Program-made: the position numbers and the translations under genes
Notes under the pieces: generated by a model
The model's database searches: none
Seen by the model: the letters and a program-made list of their open reading frames with translations, nothing else
What the model was told of the DNA's origin: nothing
Assembly: GCF_036370855.1 (NCBI RefSeq)
Contig: NC_088132.1
Span: 63,712,841-63,776,840, forward strand
Length of the DNA: 64,000 nucleotides
Source: Dromaius novaehollandiae
Lineage: Eukaryota; Chordata; Aves; Casuariiformes; Dromaiidae
Reading direction: 5' to 3'
Shown here: in pieces, positions 32,401 to 44,889 of the stretch
Numbering within the stretch: position 1 is the stretch's first letter
Layout of the letters: each line of letters starts with the position of its first letter

Positions 32401-35400
32401 TTGTTTGTTGTTTTATTCTAATTAGAGTGAATGTCATAATTGGCTAATGTTATTAAGATATTGTGAAAGCAGTGTATCTGGGGGATGGACCAAGGAGAAT
32501 TCAGGACAATGAACTTGCAGAACAGCTCAGGACAGGCATTCTGTGCAGAGGGCATGATGTGGAGAAAATACAGGGATTGTTGCTAGACCAAGGTACAGCT
32601 ATTGCTGGCATTGGCAGAGCAGGAGACACAGGCTGTTGGGTCACACACCTGAGTAACAGAAAATAGCAAAGTGGAGACATGGCCTGATCTAGCATCACTA
32701 AGATTAGTGAGCCATTAACCTAAATAAAAGCATGATCAAGCCCAGAGACATGGCTTGTGAGAAAATGTCTCCACTGGCAGAAGCAGACTGGCCTGAGCTC
32801 ACTGTTCTTAGCTCTGGTCCTCATAGCCGTTATCCCTAAAAAGGCCAGAAAAGGACAGCTTGGGTATGAAATAGCTGTGCGACTTGCAGAGGGAACAGGC
32901 TTACATTCAGGCTTCTTGGAATGGGCAGAAGTGATCAAATCTATGGTACCTAGCTGCGTAAACATACCCTGAATTTAACTCTAGTTCTGAAATCTTCAGT
33001 TCTGGATCTAGAGTATTTTCAGGCAGTGTTTAAGTTTGCAGCAGATTGCAGGTAATTCTAAATATGTCCCCGTAAGTGTGAATTTCCATTCACACATTCC
33101 ACCTGGGAGCCTTCTCCAAAGAGTTCCCCCAGTTAACGTGGCTGGAATATGCAGTGGGTGGGCTCCTGAGCAAATATTCCAGGCTTGCGTGTGAAATGCT
33201 AGTTTCTGAGCGTGTTACTTGTGGCTGGAACTGTGTCTCTTGGGAGAACTGCTGCACAACCTGCCATCTCTTGTGGAGCCTGAGACTTGCTTTTTTCTGA
33301 ACTACAGAAAGTACTGACAGCTGCTTGTACTTGATTTTTCTTATGAATATTCCCAGCTTTTACTAATCTCCTAAGTTTGGGCTCTTTTTTCAGAATGAAA
33401 AGCTGATGTGGAGGGCTTTCCAACTCACACAGAGCATAGTTGTCCAAAATGTCTAGTAAGAAGTTTTGTCTGGTAGTACAAATTCATACTGAGAAGGTTC
33501 AAACCTGTCCAAGTCCCCCTCTCCTTAAGGCCAGTCTGTGCTGGTTCCTGCGCTAGACCTTCTGTCTCTCTCTTCAAAGTCTTCTGGGATATTTTGCTCT
33601 TTCCAATGTAAAGGCACAAATTAGATGGAAATTAGTCTATCTGAACATGGCTCCATTTCCTTTTCCTCAGAAGGAATGTTAACTTATTAAGAGAAGTTGA
33701 GAAATGTGGTTTAAAGAAAGAAATAAATTACCTTTTTTTTGTTTTGGTATGAGAGCTGCTAAACATTTACAAGTGTTGAGATGTGAGTCAGTATGAACAA
33801 AACATACTACACTGTACAAACAGAGCAAGTCTGATTCTTTGGATTCATTGCATGGGAATTATAGTTACTCTGCATCATCCTGCTCTGTACTTTTCAGGGA
33901 AATGTGGTATACCAAACACTGGGAAAAGTAGCTAGTTACTACAAAAATGTGAAAAAAGTGCCCTCTCACATATTTTTTTTTATATGCGAAGTAGGACCTA
34001 ATCATATGATAGAGGACATCCTGTTATTGTACAAGACAACCTTGCCAGCATGGCCGGCACCCCACCTTTCTGTGCTTCTTTGTCAACTGTTTTCCTTGTC
34101 ACCTGAACTGACTCTTGCTTTGGTGGTTTGTCCTTTTGTCTTTGTAGTTTGCTTCCAAAAATGTTGCATGTGGTAGTTCTGATGCCTTTGGTTTCCCCTT
34201 CATCTGACCTTCCTGGAACTCCTTAGAAAACATTGGATTTGTTTGCCTACCACACAGTCTTATTATTTTCTAATTTGCTGGTATTAGAAGTGGAACTGCA
34301 TCAGGGCTGATGCCGATCACAAGCTACACAATGTTGTTTATATGCCAGTATGTGTGGCAAAATATAAAGTTACAATAAGACAACTAAAATCTCATTTATT
34401 AAAGTGATCCCACTGAAACCAGAGCCAAATTTTAGTACTCTTGAAAGTAAGCAGTTCCTGTTTTATCCAGGTTAAAAGGAATACAGGTTTTGCAGAGAGT
34501 GGATGCACAGTTCTGGTTCCCTTAAGAAACCTCATTAAGCAAACAAAATTGAGACACCCAGATTTATTATTCTCTTCTGATAATATGAGCCTGTTGTTAT
34601 TATGCTACGAGATAATTTAACACTTCTTATAACACATTGTTCTGCTTATCTGCAGCTACTCAGCTAGAAGACTCATTAGCTTTTACATGTTAGATATTTC
34701 CCATTTGCTTTTTGTGGTTTACACTTCTACTCTATTTTCTAAATTAATTTTGTATTGAAACTGACTATGCTGAAATCCACTTAACCAATTCCTCTACTTC
34801 AGTTTTTATTCTCTCTCACAGAATGTGACGTAATTTATTTTTTTATTTACCCCATGAAAGAGCAAGAAGAATTAATGCTACACTCAGAAAATCTTGTATG
34901 TTCTATTCACCCTCTATTTGTATTAATCTTCAAAAATAGATTATTTCTGAAAAACAGTGAAGAATTCTCTGATACTCTGTGGCCTAGTAAAACTGAAGCG
35001 TTAAATTCTGCCATCTTTCTCTGCTTGAGGTAGGCCAGTTTTGATTAGGAATGCGGGGCCAGTTCCTACACGACGGAGGTTGGAATGATTTCTGCAACCA
35101 TTTTGTACTCCCTATAGGTAATTCCAAGGACCTAATTTAGAGGAATATCTGGAAGATCTCTTCCAGAATAAATGAATTACCTTGAACAGAACAGTCTCTT
35201 GTGGGAGCACAATGCCTTCACTTTTCCTTCAAACTGTTTATTTTTATATAGCATCTTCCCCATAAAACCTGGGTGAGCACTTGGGAGATCAGCGCAAGCC
35301 TTCTATACGCACAAAGTCAAATGGTTAATTCACAGATTTCATTGAAATTTAAAGTCTGCTCATCAGCAATGGAGCCACTTTGCATGGGGAACCAAACCAT

Positions 35401-36810
35401 GGTAGTGTAATGGGTGAAAAGAACTGTTGGGGCATTTTAAAAGTAGTTAATAAGACTGTCGCACATATTGAATAGATTTCAGTAACAGGCTTTAAAGGAA
35501 CATAGCATTTACAGATTCCCCCTCTGAGGCTATGGAGGTAACACCCATGAGGGTGTCTCCTTCCTTGCACAGCCACGTCTTACAGCTTTGCTTCCCAGCC
35601 CCTTTGTGGCAATTCTTTGAGATTTTTGGCCTGCTGTGCAGGTGCTCTGAGGACATGGGAAGAATTTGCTGCTGAATACTTGTAGGTACATCCTATTAAC
35701 TCACACTTGGCTAACTGGAGAGTGTTTGTCCCACTGAGAATAGATTCTTAAATATTCTCATTGGGCATAGAAGCAACCGCAGAGCATTTTTTTTTCTGTC
35801 AGATAGGAAGGTAATTATAGGAGCACTTCAAATTCTTTCCCAGCATAGGCAAACATACGATATTAGCAGTGTAAAGAAACGTTGTTAGGCTTGAGGTTTG
35901 ATTAAGTCTCTTTATCTGGAAAAAGCAGTTCTAATGCAAAATTTATTCTCCTACTGGCTTAAAAATACCAAGGGGATTTTAGAAGGTATTCAGTAAATAT
36001 CACCAGTTCACATTTCTCCAGTTTTCTGGGACTTTACCTTTAGATCACCCATAAGCTGTTCTTTTCACATTCGGTCTTCAGCAATATCTTTTCAGTTCAC
36101 ACACAAACACACTGGCCATATCAGACCTGTTAAAATTACTAACTGCCCTGCAATGTCCTTGTAGGGCACTGGCCTATTCCAAGTTGGTTCACATAACACT
36201 ATCAAGAGGCCTTTCTTTAAGTCATACTGGCAAGCAAGCTCCTTAAAATGGACTTTTGCAGGGCTTCTTGAAGCCCTTTCAAACTAAGAACATAAATTTG
36301 TGCTATCTTTTTGCTGTTTAAGTGCCAGTCTCTCCGAGAAACTTTTCTGCACCTTGCCAGATTCCATTATCAAAACAATGTCGTGAACTACCAGGTGCTA
36401 TTCTGGTCTGTATAAATACTTTGATGAAGTCTAGGGTGTCAGAACAATGTACAGTTTTTGTGTATTTATTTTTATAGAGCAAATTTACTTTTACAGGGCT
36501 AGTCTCGAGATATCTCTCTCCTGTTACCCACCCACAAATGAGTATTTTTCCAGGTATGTGAATTGAAGTATATGGATTCCCTTTCTGTCTGAGAATAATT
36601 TTTTTTATTGTAGAAGGGTCACAGATTCACAGATTCTTTGAGAGCTACCTGCAGTTTGCAAAGTGAAAATTCTTTATTCTTCTTTTTTGTAAAGTAAACT
36701 TGTAATGTATGAACTTTATTCTGGGAAACATCATCCTAGTTAAGCAAAAAGCTTCAGCTGTGCTTGTCCACAAGCCCTTGTCATTCATGTAGGTCTGAAG
36801 TATGTATGAA
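29481..36810. other. Intergenic desert, no gene recognised
   Basis: AT-rich sequence with open frames no longer than 107 codons. It contains a G10 run (32391-32400), a perfect 18-bp palindrome (31281-31298) and a short (TTG)n at about 30087-30100. No coding exon, RNA gene or CR1 copy is visible. Confidence 0.6.
31281..31298. repeat. Perfect 18-bp palindrome
   Basis: aacagcatatatgctgtt is its own reverse complement. Such a site could be bound by a dimeric factor or be chance in AT-rich DNA. Confidence 0.8.
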
Positions 36811-38060
36811 TAGAGTCATAGAAAAATTTAGGGTAGAAGAGACCTCTGGAGACCATCTAGTCCAACCTCCTGCTCCAAGCAGGACTAACTTAATACGCAG
36901 ACCAGTTTGCTTAAGCCCTTGTTCACTCTAGTTTCCAAACTCTCTAAGGCTGGAGATCCAACAGCCTCTCTGGGCAACCTGTTCTAGTGTGTAATCATCC
37001 TCATTGTGGAGAATTTTTTTTGCTTACATACAACTGGGATTTCACTTGTGTTTGATTGTTGCCTCTTGTCATTTTGCTGTGCACATCTGAGAAGGATCTG
37101 GCTCTGTCTTCCCTATAGCCACTTCAGGTAGTGGAAGTCTGCGCTTGAATTCCACTTTAGCCTTTTTTTCCTCCAGGCTGAATGAACCACATTCCCTCAG
37201 CCTCTCCTCATGTATCTTATGCTCCAGCCCCTAAACCATCTTATGGACCCTCCTGTGGACTCTGTCCCATTTGTTAATTGCTCTTTTTGGCTGAGAGGCC
37301 AAAAATTTGGCACGATGGGAATAGTCATTTCCTTTGACTGGCTGGCATGTTCTTGCTAATGCAGACCAATTAGCCTTCCTCACTGCAAGGGAGCACTGCT
37401 GACTCATATTCAGCTTGTCCGCCAGGACCAGCCAGGACCTTTTCTGCAGGGCTGCTCCACAGCCAGTCAGTCCCCAGCCTGTTCTGGCACCTGATATTAT
37501 TTTATTCCAGGTGCATCTGTATTTGCATTTCTCTTTTTGAACTTCATTAGGTCTCTGTTGGCCCATTCCTTCAACATATTGAGGTCCCTCTGAATAGCAG
37601 CGCTTTCTTTCTGTGTTCTGGGCTCTCCCCCAGCCTGGTGTCATCCATGAACTTGCTGAGGATGCAGTTCATCCCATTGTCCCAGTCCTTGAGGAAGATA
37701 TTAAACAGTATTGGTCCCAGTGTCAACCCCGAGGAATGCCACTTGTAACTGACTGTCAATTATACTTTCAGTGGTAAATTGCTGATCTTCAACCATGCTG
37801 ACCAGGCAGTTCTTCACGCACCTCTTCACACACCTTGCAGTCCGCCTATCCAGAACTTATTTCCTCAATTTCACTACAAATGTGCTGTGGAAGACCACAT
37901 CAAAAGCCTTGCCAGATCAAGGTAAGTAACATCCACTGCTCTCCCCTCATTCACAGAACCAGTCATTTCTTCATAGATGGCAATCAAGTTGGTCAAGCAT
38001 GATTTGTTCTTGGTAAATCCATGCTGGCTATTCCCAGTATGTTGAACATAGACATTATCC
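36811..38060 (-). mobile_element. CR1 LINE, 5'-truncated, decayed
   Basis: The left edge has the CR1 3'-end signature on the minus strand (gtcatagaa, then agagacctctggagaccatc and tccaacctcctgctccaagc). Minus-strand translation in broken frames gives reverse-transcriptase pieces: QHGFTKNKSCLTNL near 38026, EGRAVDVTYLDLA, GPILFNIF and a catalytic box reading FMDD instead of the usual FADD near 37660. Further on come NMSQQCSLAVRKAN and the 3' domain. Frameshifts and stops make it inactive. The right edge, where similarity fades, is approximate. The 5' half of the element is missing, as is usual for avian CR1. Confidence 0.92.
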
Positions 38061-41000
38061 CACATTGAACTGTAAAGGCATGTACTGAGAGACCTGCATA
38101 GGGATTTCTGGTCATCGGCAGGCATGTTTTCCTCCCCTTTCTGCCAGCCAAGTAATCCAGCATGCATGCTGTTCCTCTAACAGAGAGGGAAGAAAGTCTT
38201 CATTCCCTGGCATGCCTCCTTGGCCTTCTCTAGCTACAGACTGCTTAAGGATCCTGCCTGGATTCTTGGACATGGAGCGTTATACACAAGTCCTGCTGGG
38301 GGACCCCACTCCTCGGAGTTACAATATGATTATGAAGAGGTTTAGCTAGTTTATAGACGTAGCAGCTTATCCCACCTACGCTATTAGCTGAGAGTCCTTT
38401 CTGCTAGTGAAGAATAATATGATTCTTAGAAGGAGGAAAGTCCCCTTCAGTGGGTACAGACTTAGCTGACATAATCAGAAGAGAAACTTCGGATAGATTT
38501 AAGTTTGTTACATATCTCGTGTTTAACACTGAGGTTGGTCTTTCTTGGGTCCTTGAGTGACTGGCATGGGGGAGGGAAGCTGCTGATACTGTTTTGGGAG
38601 AAAGGCTGCTGCAGGCACCTACCTTCAAGTGAGAGTTCAGACCACTTAACCTTTAAAAAAGTGGCATCAGTTCTTTACAGATTGGTCTAAGTTGTCCAAG
38701 TCCTTCAGAAGTGCAAAGTTTAGCACTTGTCCTCTTCCTTGGTGATCCTTGTTGGTGAGTTTGGCAAGGTCCCCTGCTGGCTTTGGCAGTGCCCTTGGTA
38801 GGTGCATTGTATTCACACTCACCCCGGGACTGTGGATTCCACTCGTGGCAGACAACTGAGAGTAAAACCCTTCAGTGCTCAGTATTTTAACACTTAAGTC
38901 TGTTTCATATTTCTCACCTTCACACTTCTCCTTTGGACCTTTTCTGCTGATTGGACTTTTTTGATGCATTTGAAAAATTGCATTTCACTTTTGCAGTTTT
39001 AGTAGGACAAGGCTTGAGGTAAACAGTCCTATTCTTTGTATGATCAGAATATTAATTTAATCTGTCTCATTGCTACTGATTTTAAACCTCTTGCTATAGA
39101 GCAAGGCTTGATTTTTATTTTAGTGGGTAGTTAGAAATAATAAAATTAGGAATTTCAATGCCTTTTAATAAGCCTCGTTGTGAGTTTTGTAAAAACCACT
39201 ATATGGACAAACGAAGGATGTTGCTTTATTTCCAAGGTCAAATTAACTGTTACATTTTATGTGAAAATACAGCTGCTTTTGTTGTCCTGTCCAGTATATG
39301 CATCTGTATTTTTAACAGCCTGGATCTTTTGGAATTACCATGCCATATAAATTAACATTCTCAAACAGTAATGCTGCAAATACTTTGATTGTTTTCTTCC
39401 GAGAAACGTATTTTTTTGTTTTTCTACTGAAATACAGTTGTTCATTAGGAAGATGTAAGCCATCTCATGTTTCACCTTAGGTTTTTTAGAGCAGATTATA
39501 TGTTTGACAGTCGCTCTGTGACAAAGCGACACCAGCATGAATAATAAAGAGTGTCACACTAAAGTAATCCTCTCCAGCAGCAAAACCAATACTGTACTTT
39601 TCCACCTTCCCTGACCCATTTACCACTCTTTCCTCCTATGTCTTTCTATAGCCGTAGTTGCAATCTAAATGAATGTCATAGGTCATCGAATGGGAAGCCA
39701 TTTATGATTTGTTGCTTTATAGAGGCTAAACCATCCCAGTTCTGATGTAAGTGCTGAAAATTGAGTGAAAGGAGCATCCATTTCTATCTGTCATACTTGT
39801 ATTGCAATTATTTCAATGCTCAAGCCATAGAAAAGGGGGAAACATTTAAAGAATGGGCAACAGAAGGGCTAGGATTACTTTAATATTAAATTGCTGGATC
39901 TAATATGCCTGGCCTGCAAGTATTCTCTACTGACATTAGTCCAAATTGTGAAATCTTCCTCTGTTTTCAGTCCATCTTTCTTCAGCCAAACTCCTAGTGA
40001 AGTCCACAGCAACTACAAAGAATGTATTGCATTTACTAAATATAAATGGTGAGAGTTATAGTGCGAATTTGACATAGTGAGGGAGATTTAGTAAGAAAGA
40101 TTCCTGCTTTTGGAAAGGCTGGGGGTTGAATCTGTGCCTGGTGCAATCTAATTTTCTTTAAATTACACTTGTTACCTGAGATTTTGAGACTTCTCTGATG
40201 CCTGAGATCACGAAAAAAACAAATTCATCCATATTTCATTTTAAAGCATCCTATCAATGATGCCATATACATAATAAATTATAACAACAGAGATTTGAAA
40301 AATAAGACTAAAATCCTCTTTCACTTTGCAGATACATGATATCAGTCTCAGGATAGATTTTGCTTCTAAAAATAATTTTAAGTAGCATAATTACTTCGTT
40401 TCCCTTGATGTAGGAACTCATACATGAATACCCACACAAGTACACACAAAGCAATATGATTTTGTAGGTAAAACCATGCTATTCTGAATAGATTATAAAT
40501 CACTGAGGAAAAAAGACATTGATATTAGTGAATACCTAATATTTTCAAGAATTAGTATTGGAAGGAAGCTATTAGCAAAGGCAGTACCTAGCTGGACTAG
40601 AAATGGAATGTCGCCTACTTATATCTTCTCATTTGCTGTGATGAAAAGATGGTAGCAGAGGCAAAAGGAGAAGTAAATACTGCTTCGAAAATATAATTAC
40701 TTTTTTGCAGAGGCAGTGAGAAAACACAAATTTACATGTGCATTTAATCTCAACAGAGCACCATGGCAAAAGGTTTTGGTTGAAGTGGCAAGGTCCTGTG
40801 TTTGAAAATTGCCTGTGAGGATTTCATTTTATGTACGTTCTTTCATTCATGGTTAATGGGTATTCAATCTTATTTTAAAGTATAATGATAAATATGCTAA
40901 TACACTTTTCGTTCTCTCCAAAAGTAATTGAACATCTCATTGCTGTGCTCCGGACTAACACAATGTGAGTATCTAATACAGGAGTTCATGCGCTCTTTTA

Positions 41001-42373
41001 TTTAAATTACACAGCCTGGACACAGCCTATTTGGAATGAAACCAGGCCTGGCACCCATCAAATCCTTGATCTTCCTAGTGCTACGCTGGGCACAGTTCCT
41101 GGCTGGCTACACTGCGATGGCAGTCCCTTTGTAGCATAAAACAGGAGGCAAAGCCTCTGTGAAATAACTCCAATAAGATTACTGTCTAAAAGCAATAGAA
41201 CAGCTGGGGCAACTCTAAGCCAGCTCATCTACCAGCTGCTAATAAGGGAAGCATCTTGCAAGTAGCCAAAAGAGGCTGTAGTCTAGACTGGGGGCTGTTA
41301 CGCTCCATTTGTGCACTGCTACTCCCAGTTCACTGGATGCTGTGGGAATAGACCACAAAGAGCAGGCTGGGAGCGGCTCTGCACGACACTGCTGGTCGAC
41401 CAAGCTCCAAACCAGTTCCCAGAATGCAGGAAGCACCAAACCATTTTCATGGGTCGATCTCGCTCTTTTTTCTTTTTTTTCTTCAGTTCTGGAATAGCAG
41501 AGGCCTCTAATTTCAGATCATTTCAGAATGGTGCTAAAGAGGAAGGGAAGTGCAAGTGTCTTGTCTGTTACCAAGACTGAAAGATCATTTCACCTGGCTA
41601 CTACATCCTTTTCTCAGGATTAGCAGTCTGTAGTCTGTTTTTCAGATATTTTCTCTGTTGTTAAGAGAGTACAACAAATCTGCAGTGCTTTGCCTCATAT
41701 GCCTGAAGTATAAATTTGCAGCGCTACATGAGGAACTGGGCAATTAAGTTGTATATATTTTTAAATTGGCACTTGACAATTACCTCTGAAAAAAATCCTT
41801 TTGTAAGAAACACTTAAATCCTTATGTGATTTACTTGTAATACACACATGGTTTCTCAGCTGCATATTTCAAGCACACTATGGGACTGGACACATTTTCT
41901 TTAACTTCTGTTCTCCATGTTCTCCATGGCTTTTTTTCCTCATTGTACTGAGCCGTCTAAAAATATCCTTCAGTATTTTTTCCCCTGATTGCATTATTCT
42001 CCTATACCCTTAGCACTGTATTCCTCAGCCAACTGATTTGACAGTTCGTGAAAAGGGCAGAAATTATCAACTGAAACTAACAAGCTCATGTTATTTCACT
42101 GAATTTTATTCTCTGCAGAACAATGTGAAAAGGATGACCCATTTTTCCCTCTTCCGAGGATTAAAGGCCAATACATCAAGAATCCACTAATTGGCAGTGA
42201 TTTCTGTAGGCCAGAGATGCTTCTATTTGTATATTCCATCCTTTACAGTTAGCTACCTTTTCGATAAACACTTCCCTGCATAGCTATCTAAGATGAATTT
42301 TTGACAAAGACAGGGAAGTGTGATTGAAAGGAAACATGAACGTAGTCATTTTTATAGGAATACTACAAGTTAC

Positions 42374-42443
42374 TACCATGGTCAATTTGTTTTCAATGAT
42401 CCAGATGCTACCGTGGTCAATTTGTTTTCAGTGATCCAGATGC
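42374..42443 (+). repeat. 35-bp exact-length tandem duplication
   Basis: Unit 1 is 42374-42408 and unit 2 is 42409-42443. They differ at only two positions (an A/G change near the start and an A/G change in caatgatcc/cagtgatcc). The high identity suggests a fairly recent duplication. 35 is not a multiple of three, so it was not under coding constraint. Confidence 0.9.
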
Positions 42444-44853
42444 AGGTTTACCCTTTGGCTGACAAGGTCATAGCTGCATCAATAGCACTTCTTGGTGTAG
42501 CGTGCAGGTTACCACATCTGTGCAAACCCTCTTGCCCTCCGATCCACCCATAACATCAATAAACTCACAGACTGTGTTTCCATCAGTGATTCCTGTGTCT
42601 CAAAGGAGTTTTGTAGGCCATGATAAGTGGTCGGCAGCACTGCACTGTTTTCCATGTGAATTTTGATAATAATGGTACCTAATAGCCTACAGAAAATTTT
42701 GATCATTGATAATATGAACAGTTCAGGAATTCGTTTATGAGGCTGTTATTGTTGTTATAGCCTCTCTTGCAGATTTACCCAGACTAGTGTACACCACCTG
42801 GCTTGGATATCAGTAACACAAAACCCAGCATGGACTGAAAAACCCATTTGAGTGTTGGGTAAATTCTTCCGTGATTAGTCAGCTGGAGCTCCTTACTGCT
42901 GGCAGTAGCTAATCAGGGTAAGTGTGCATATTAGAGCAGCAGTCATAGCAGTGCTTGTAGCCTAAGCATACTCCAGAATATCCCTCAGTTTCACCCTAGA
43001 ATGCGTATCTAATGAGATCTGTTTAAAGTACTTACCTATAAAGGATGAAATAAGACCTTCATGAATTTCTTACCTCCTGGAGTTAAGGACTTAAGCTAAT
43101 GAGTTCTCTGCCTTTGCAGGAGGAGCAGCCTGTGAGGAAGATAACACTAGCTTTGCGCTTATAATGGTCTAATGAGCAACGTGGAGGAGGACAAAAGGCA
43201 TTGTGACTTTTGTATTACTATGGAGCTTGGAGAGATTTTATGATATATGCAGTAAACTGGAATGAAAGCACACTGATTCCTATGCATATATAGTATGTTG
43301 ATTTTATTTGGTCTCATAACCGTGCATGTCCTCCATGCCAAAACATTGCATGGGGAAAAAGGTGAAACAGATGAAAATCTGTAGCCATTCATCTAGATGC
43401 ATATCTATTTTAAAACAACCAGGCTGGTGTGATGAATCATGTAATCTCCAAACATTCTTCATCTCTGTATCATTAAACCTCCCACTACTTTAGATTTCAA
43501 ATCAACACCTCATCTCAGCTTAAACAATAAAAACCACCCAAACCCTTTTAAATATAGAAAATTGCAATTTTCATCTGTGAAATCATCTTGTCCCTTCCAT
43601 TTTGATATACTTGTCACCATTAAAATTTCAGTGGTGGTTTGGAGTTTTTGGTACCTCCGGTCTGCAAGAACACAAACAAAACATGACAGTTTTCTTAACT
43701 GTGGAAAGTCTGAAATCTGTAAATATATGTCTCTGAAACAAAAAGCTGAAGAGACCCTGGTAAGGAGCGCTCTAGATCTTTTAAATGTGGATTTGTTCCC
43801 TGTGGTAGAATATAAGCCATTTCGTGTGTTAAACCTTCAAGTTCTCTGTATGACTGTTTTCACTGATGCTGATGTGAGCTTTTGTACAAGCCTCATTTTA
43901 TTAGAATTTAAAGGGATGTTTGTTCCCCCTCATCAGCAACATTATGGAAGTTCATTAATCTTTATTGTGTCATTACTGCTCCTATTTTGTGCTGAAGAAG
44001 TGGGATTTTCTGCTAGCATATATTGTTCTTCATTAGTTCAGGTATGCTTTTTTCACTATAAGATCTGCCTCTTCTGACAGTTATAGAGGTGTAGTTTCAT
44101 ACCAATAGCCATAGGGCCTAAATAGGGGCAGCACCATCACAAAATGTTCTTGAGAGTCTATATCTGCCTGAGGCCTTCTCTGTTTTGTTATTGCTCCCTG
44201 TCTAGGAGTGTATCATGCTGAATTCCCTGCTCATATACCCTCTGGACAGCAGATATTTGTGATTGCATTTTGCAGATTCTTATGCTAGTATATTCTTAAG
44301 GTGAGTAGAAGATGAAAGGAAATAAACTGGCATTTAGGAGCTTATCCACCTGGAGAAATAGTCCAAAACAGCTATTCAAAGAGGCAGTTACATTACACAG
44401 AACAGACTACCACAATTGCTCTTGTGTGGAAGAGCTGTTTGAGATTGTGTCTCTGTTTCAGCAAACCCTGTAATATCCAAGCAGGGTTTGCAACCCTCTC
44501 TCTCCCTGTTACCAAGCCTGCGGAGAAGAAGGCTAGTCTTGACTAGCATCCTGGGTTGTTTTTGTTCTGAGGCAAAGCGTATCACTGTAATTTGTTTGAA
44601 GAAGATTCTATTTCCTTTCCACTTTGCATTGAGATTCAGAGCATGAAGACAGACATTGCATTAAGTATGCTTGTAGACAGAGGCAACATATTCCGTTGTC
44701 TCATGATTGATCTTTGCTAGTTTCTCTTTTAATTATTATTGACTGTTCATTATTATTATTATTTCTTCCAATTATTGTTAGCAGATGACACAAACATGAT
44801 TCTTCTCAAAGAAACATCTCTTTTAACTCCAGTGGAAGATTTCTTAGGATATT

Positions 44854-44889
44854 AAAAAAGGAAAAAAAAAAAAAAAGAAAAAAGAAAAA
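44854..44889 (+). repeat. A-rich / GA tract
   Basis: An almost pure adenine tract with scattered single G, including a run of 15 A. It may be an old poly(A) tail or a simple repeat; no retroposed body is recognisable to its left. Confidence 0.6.
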
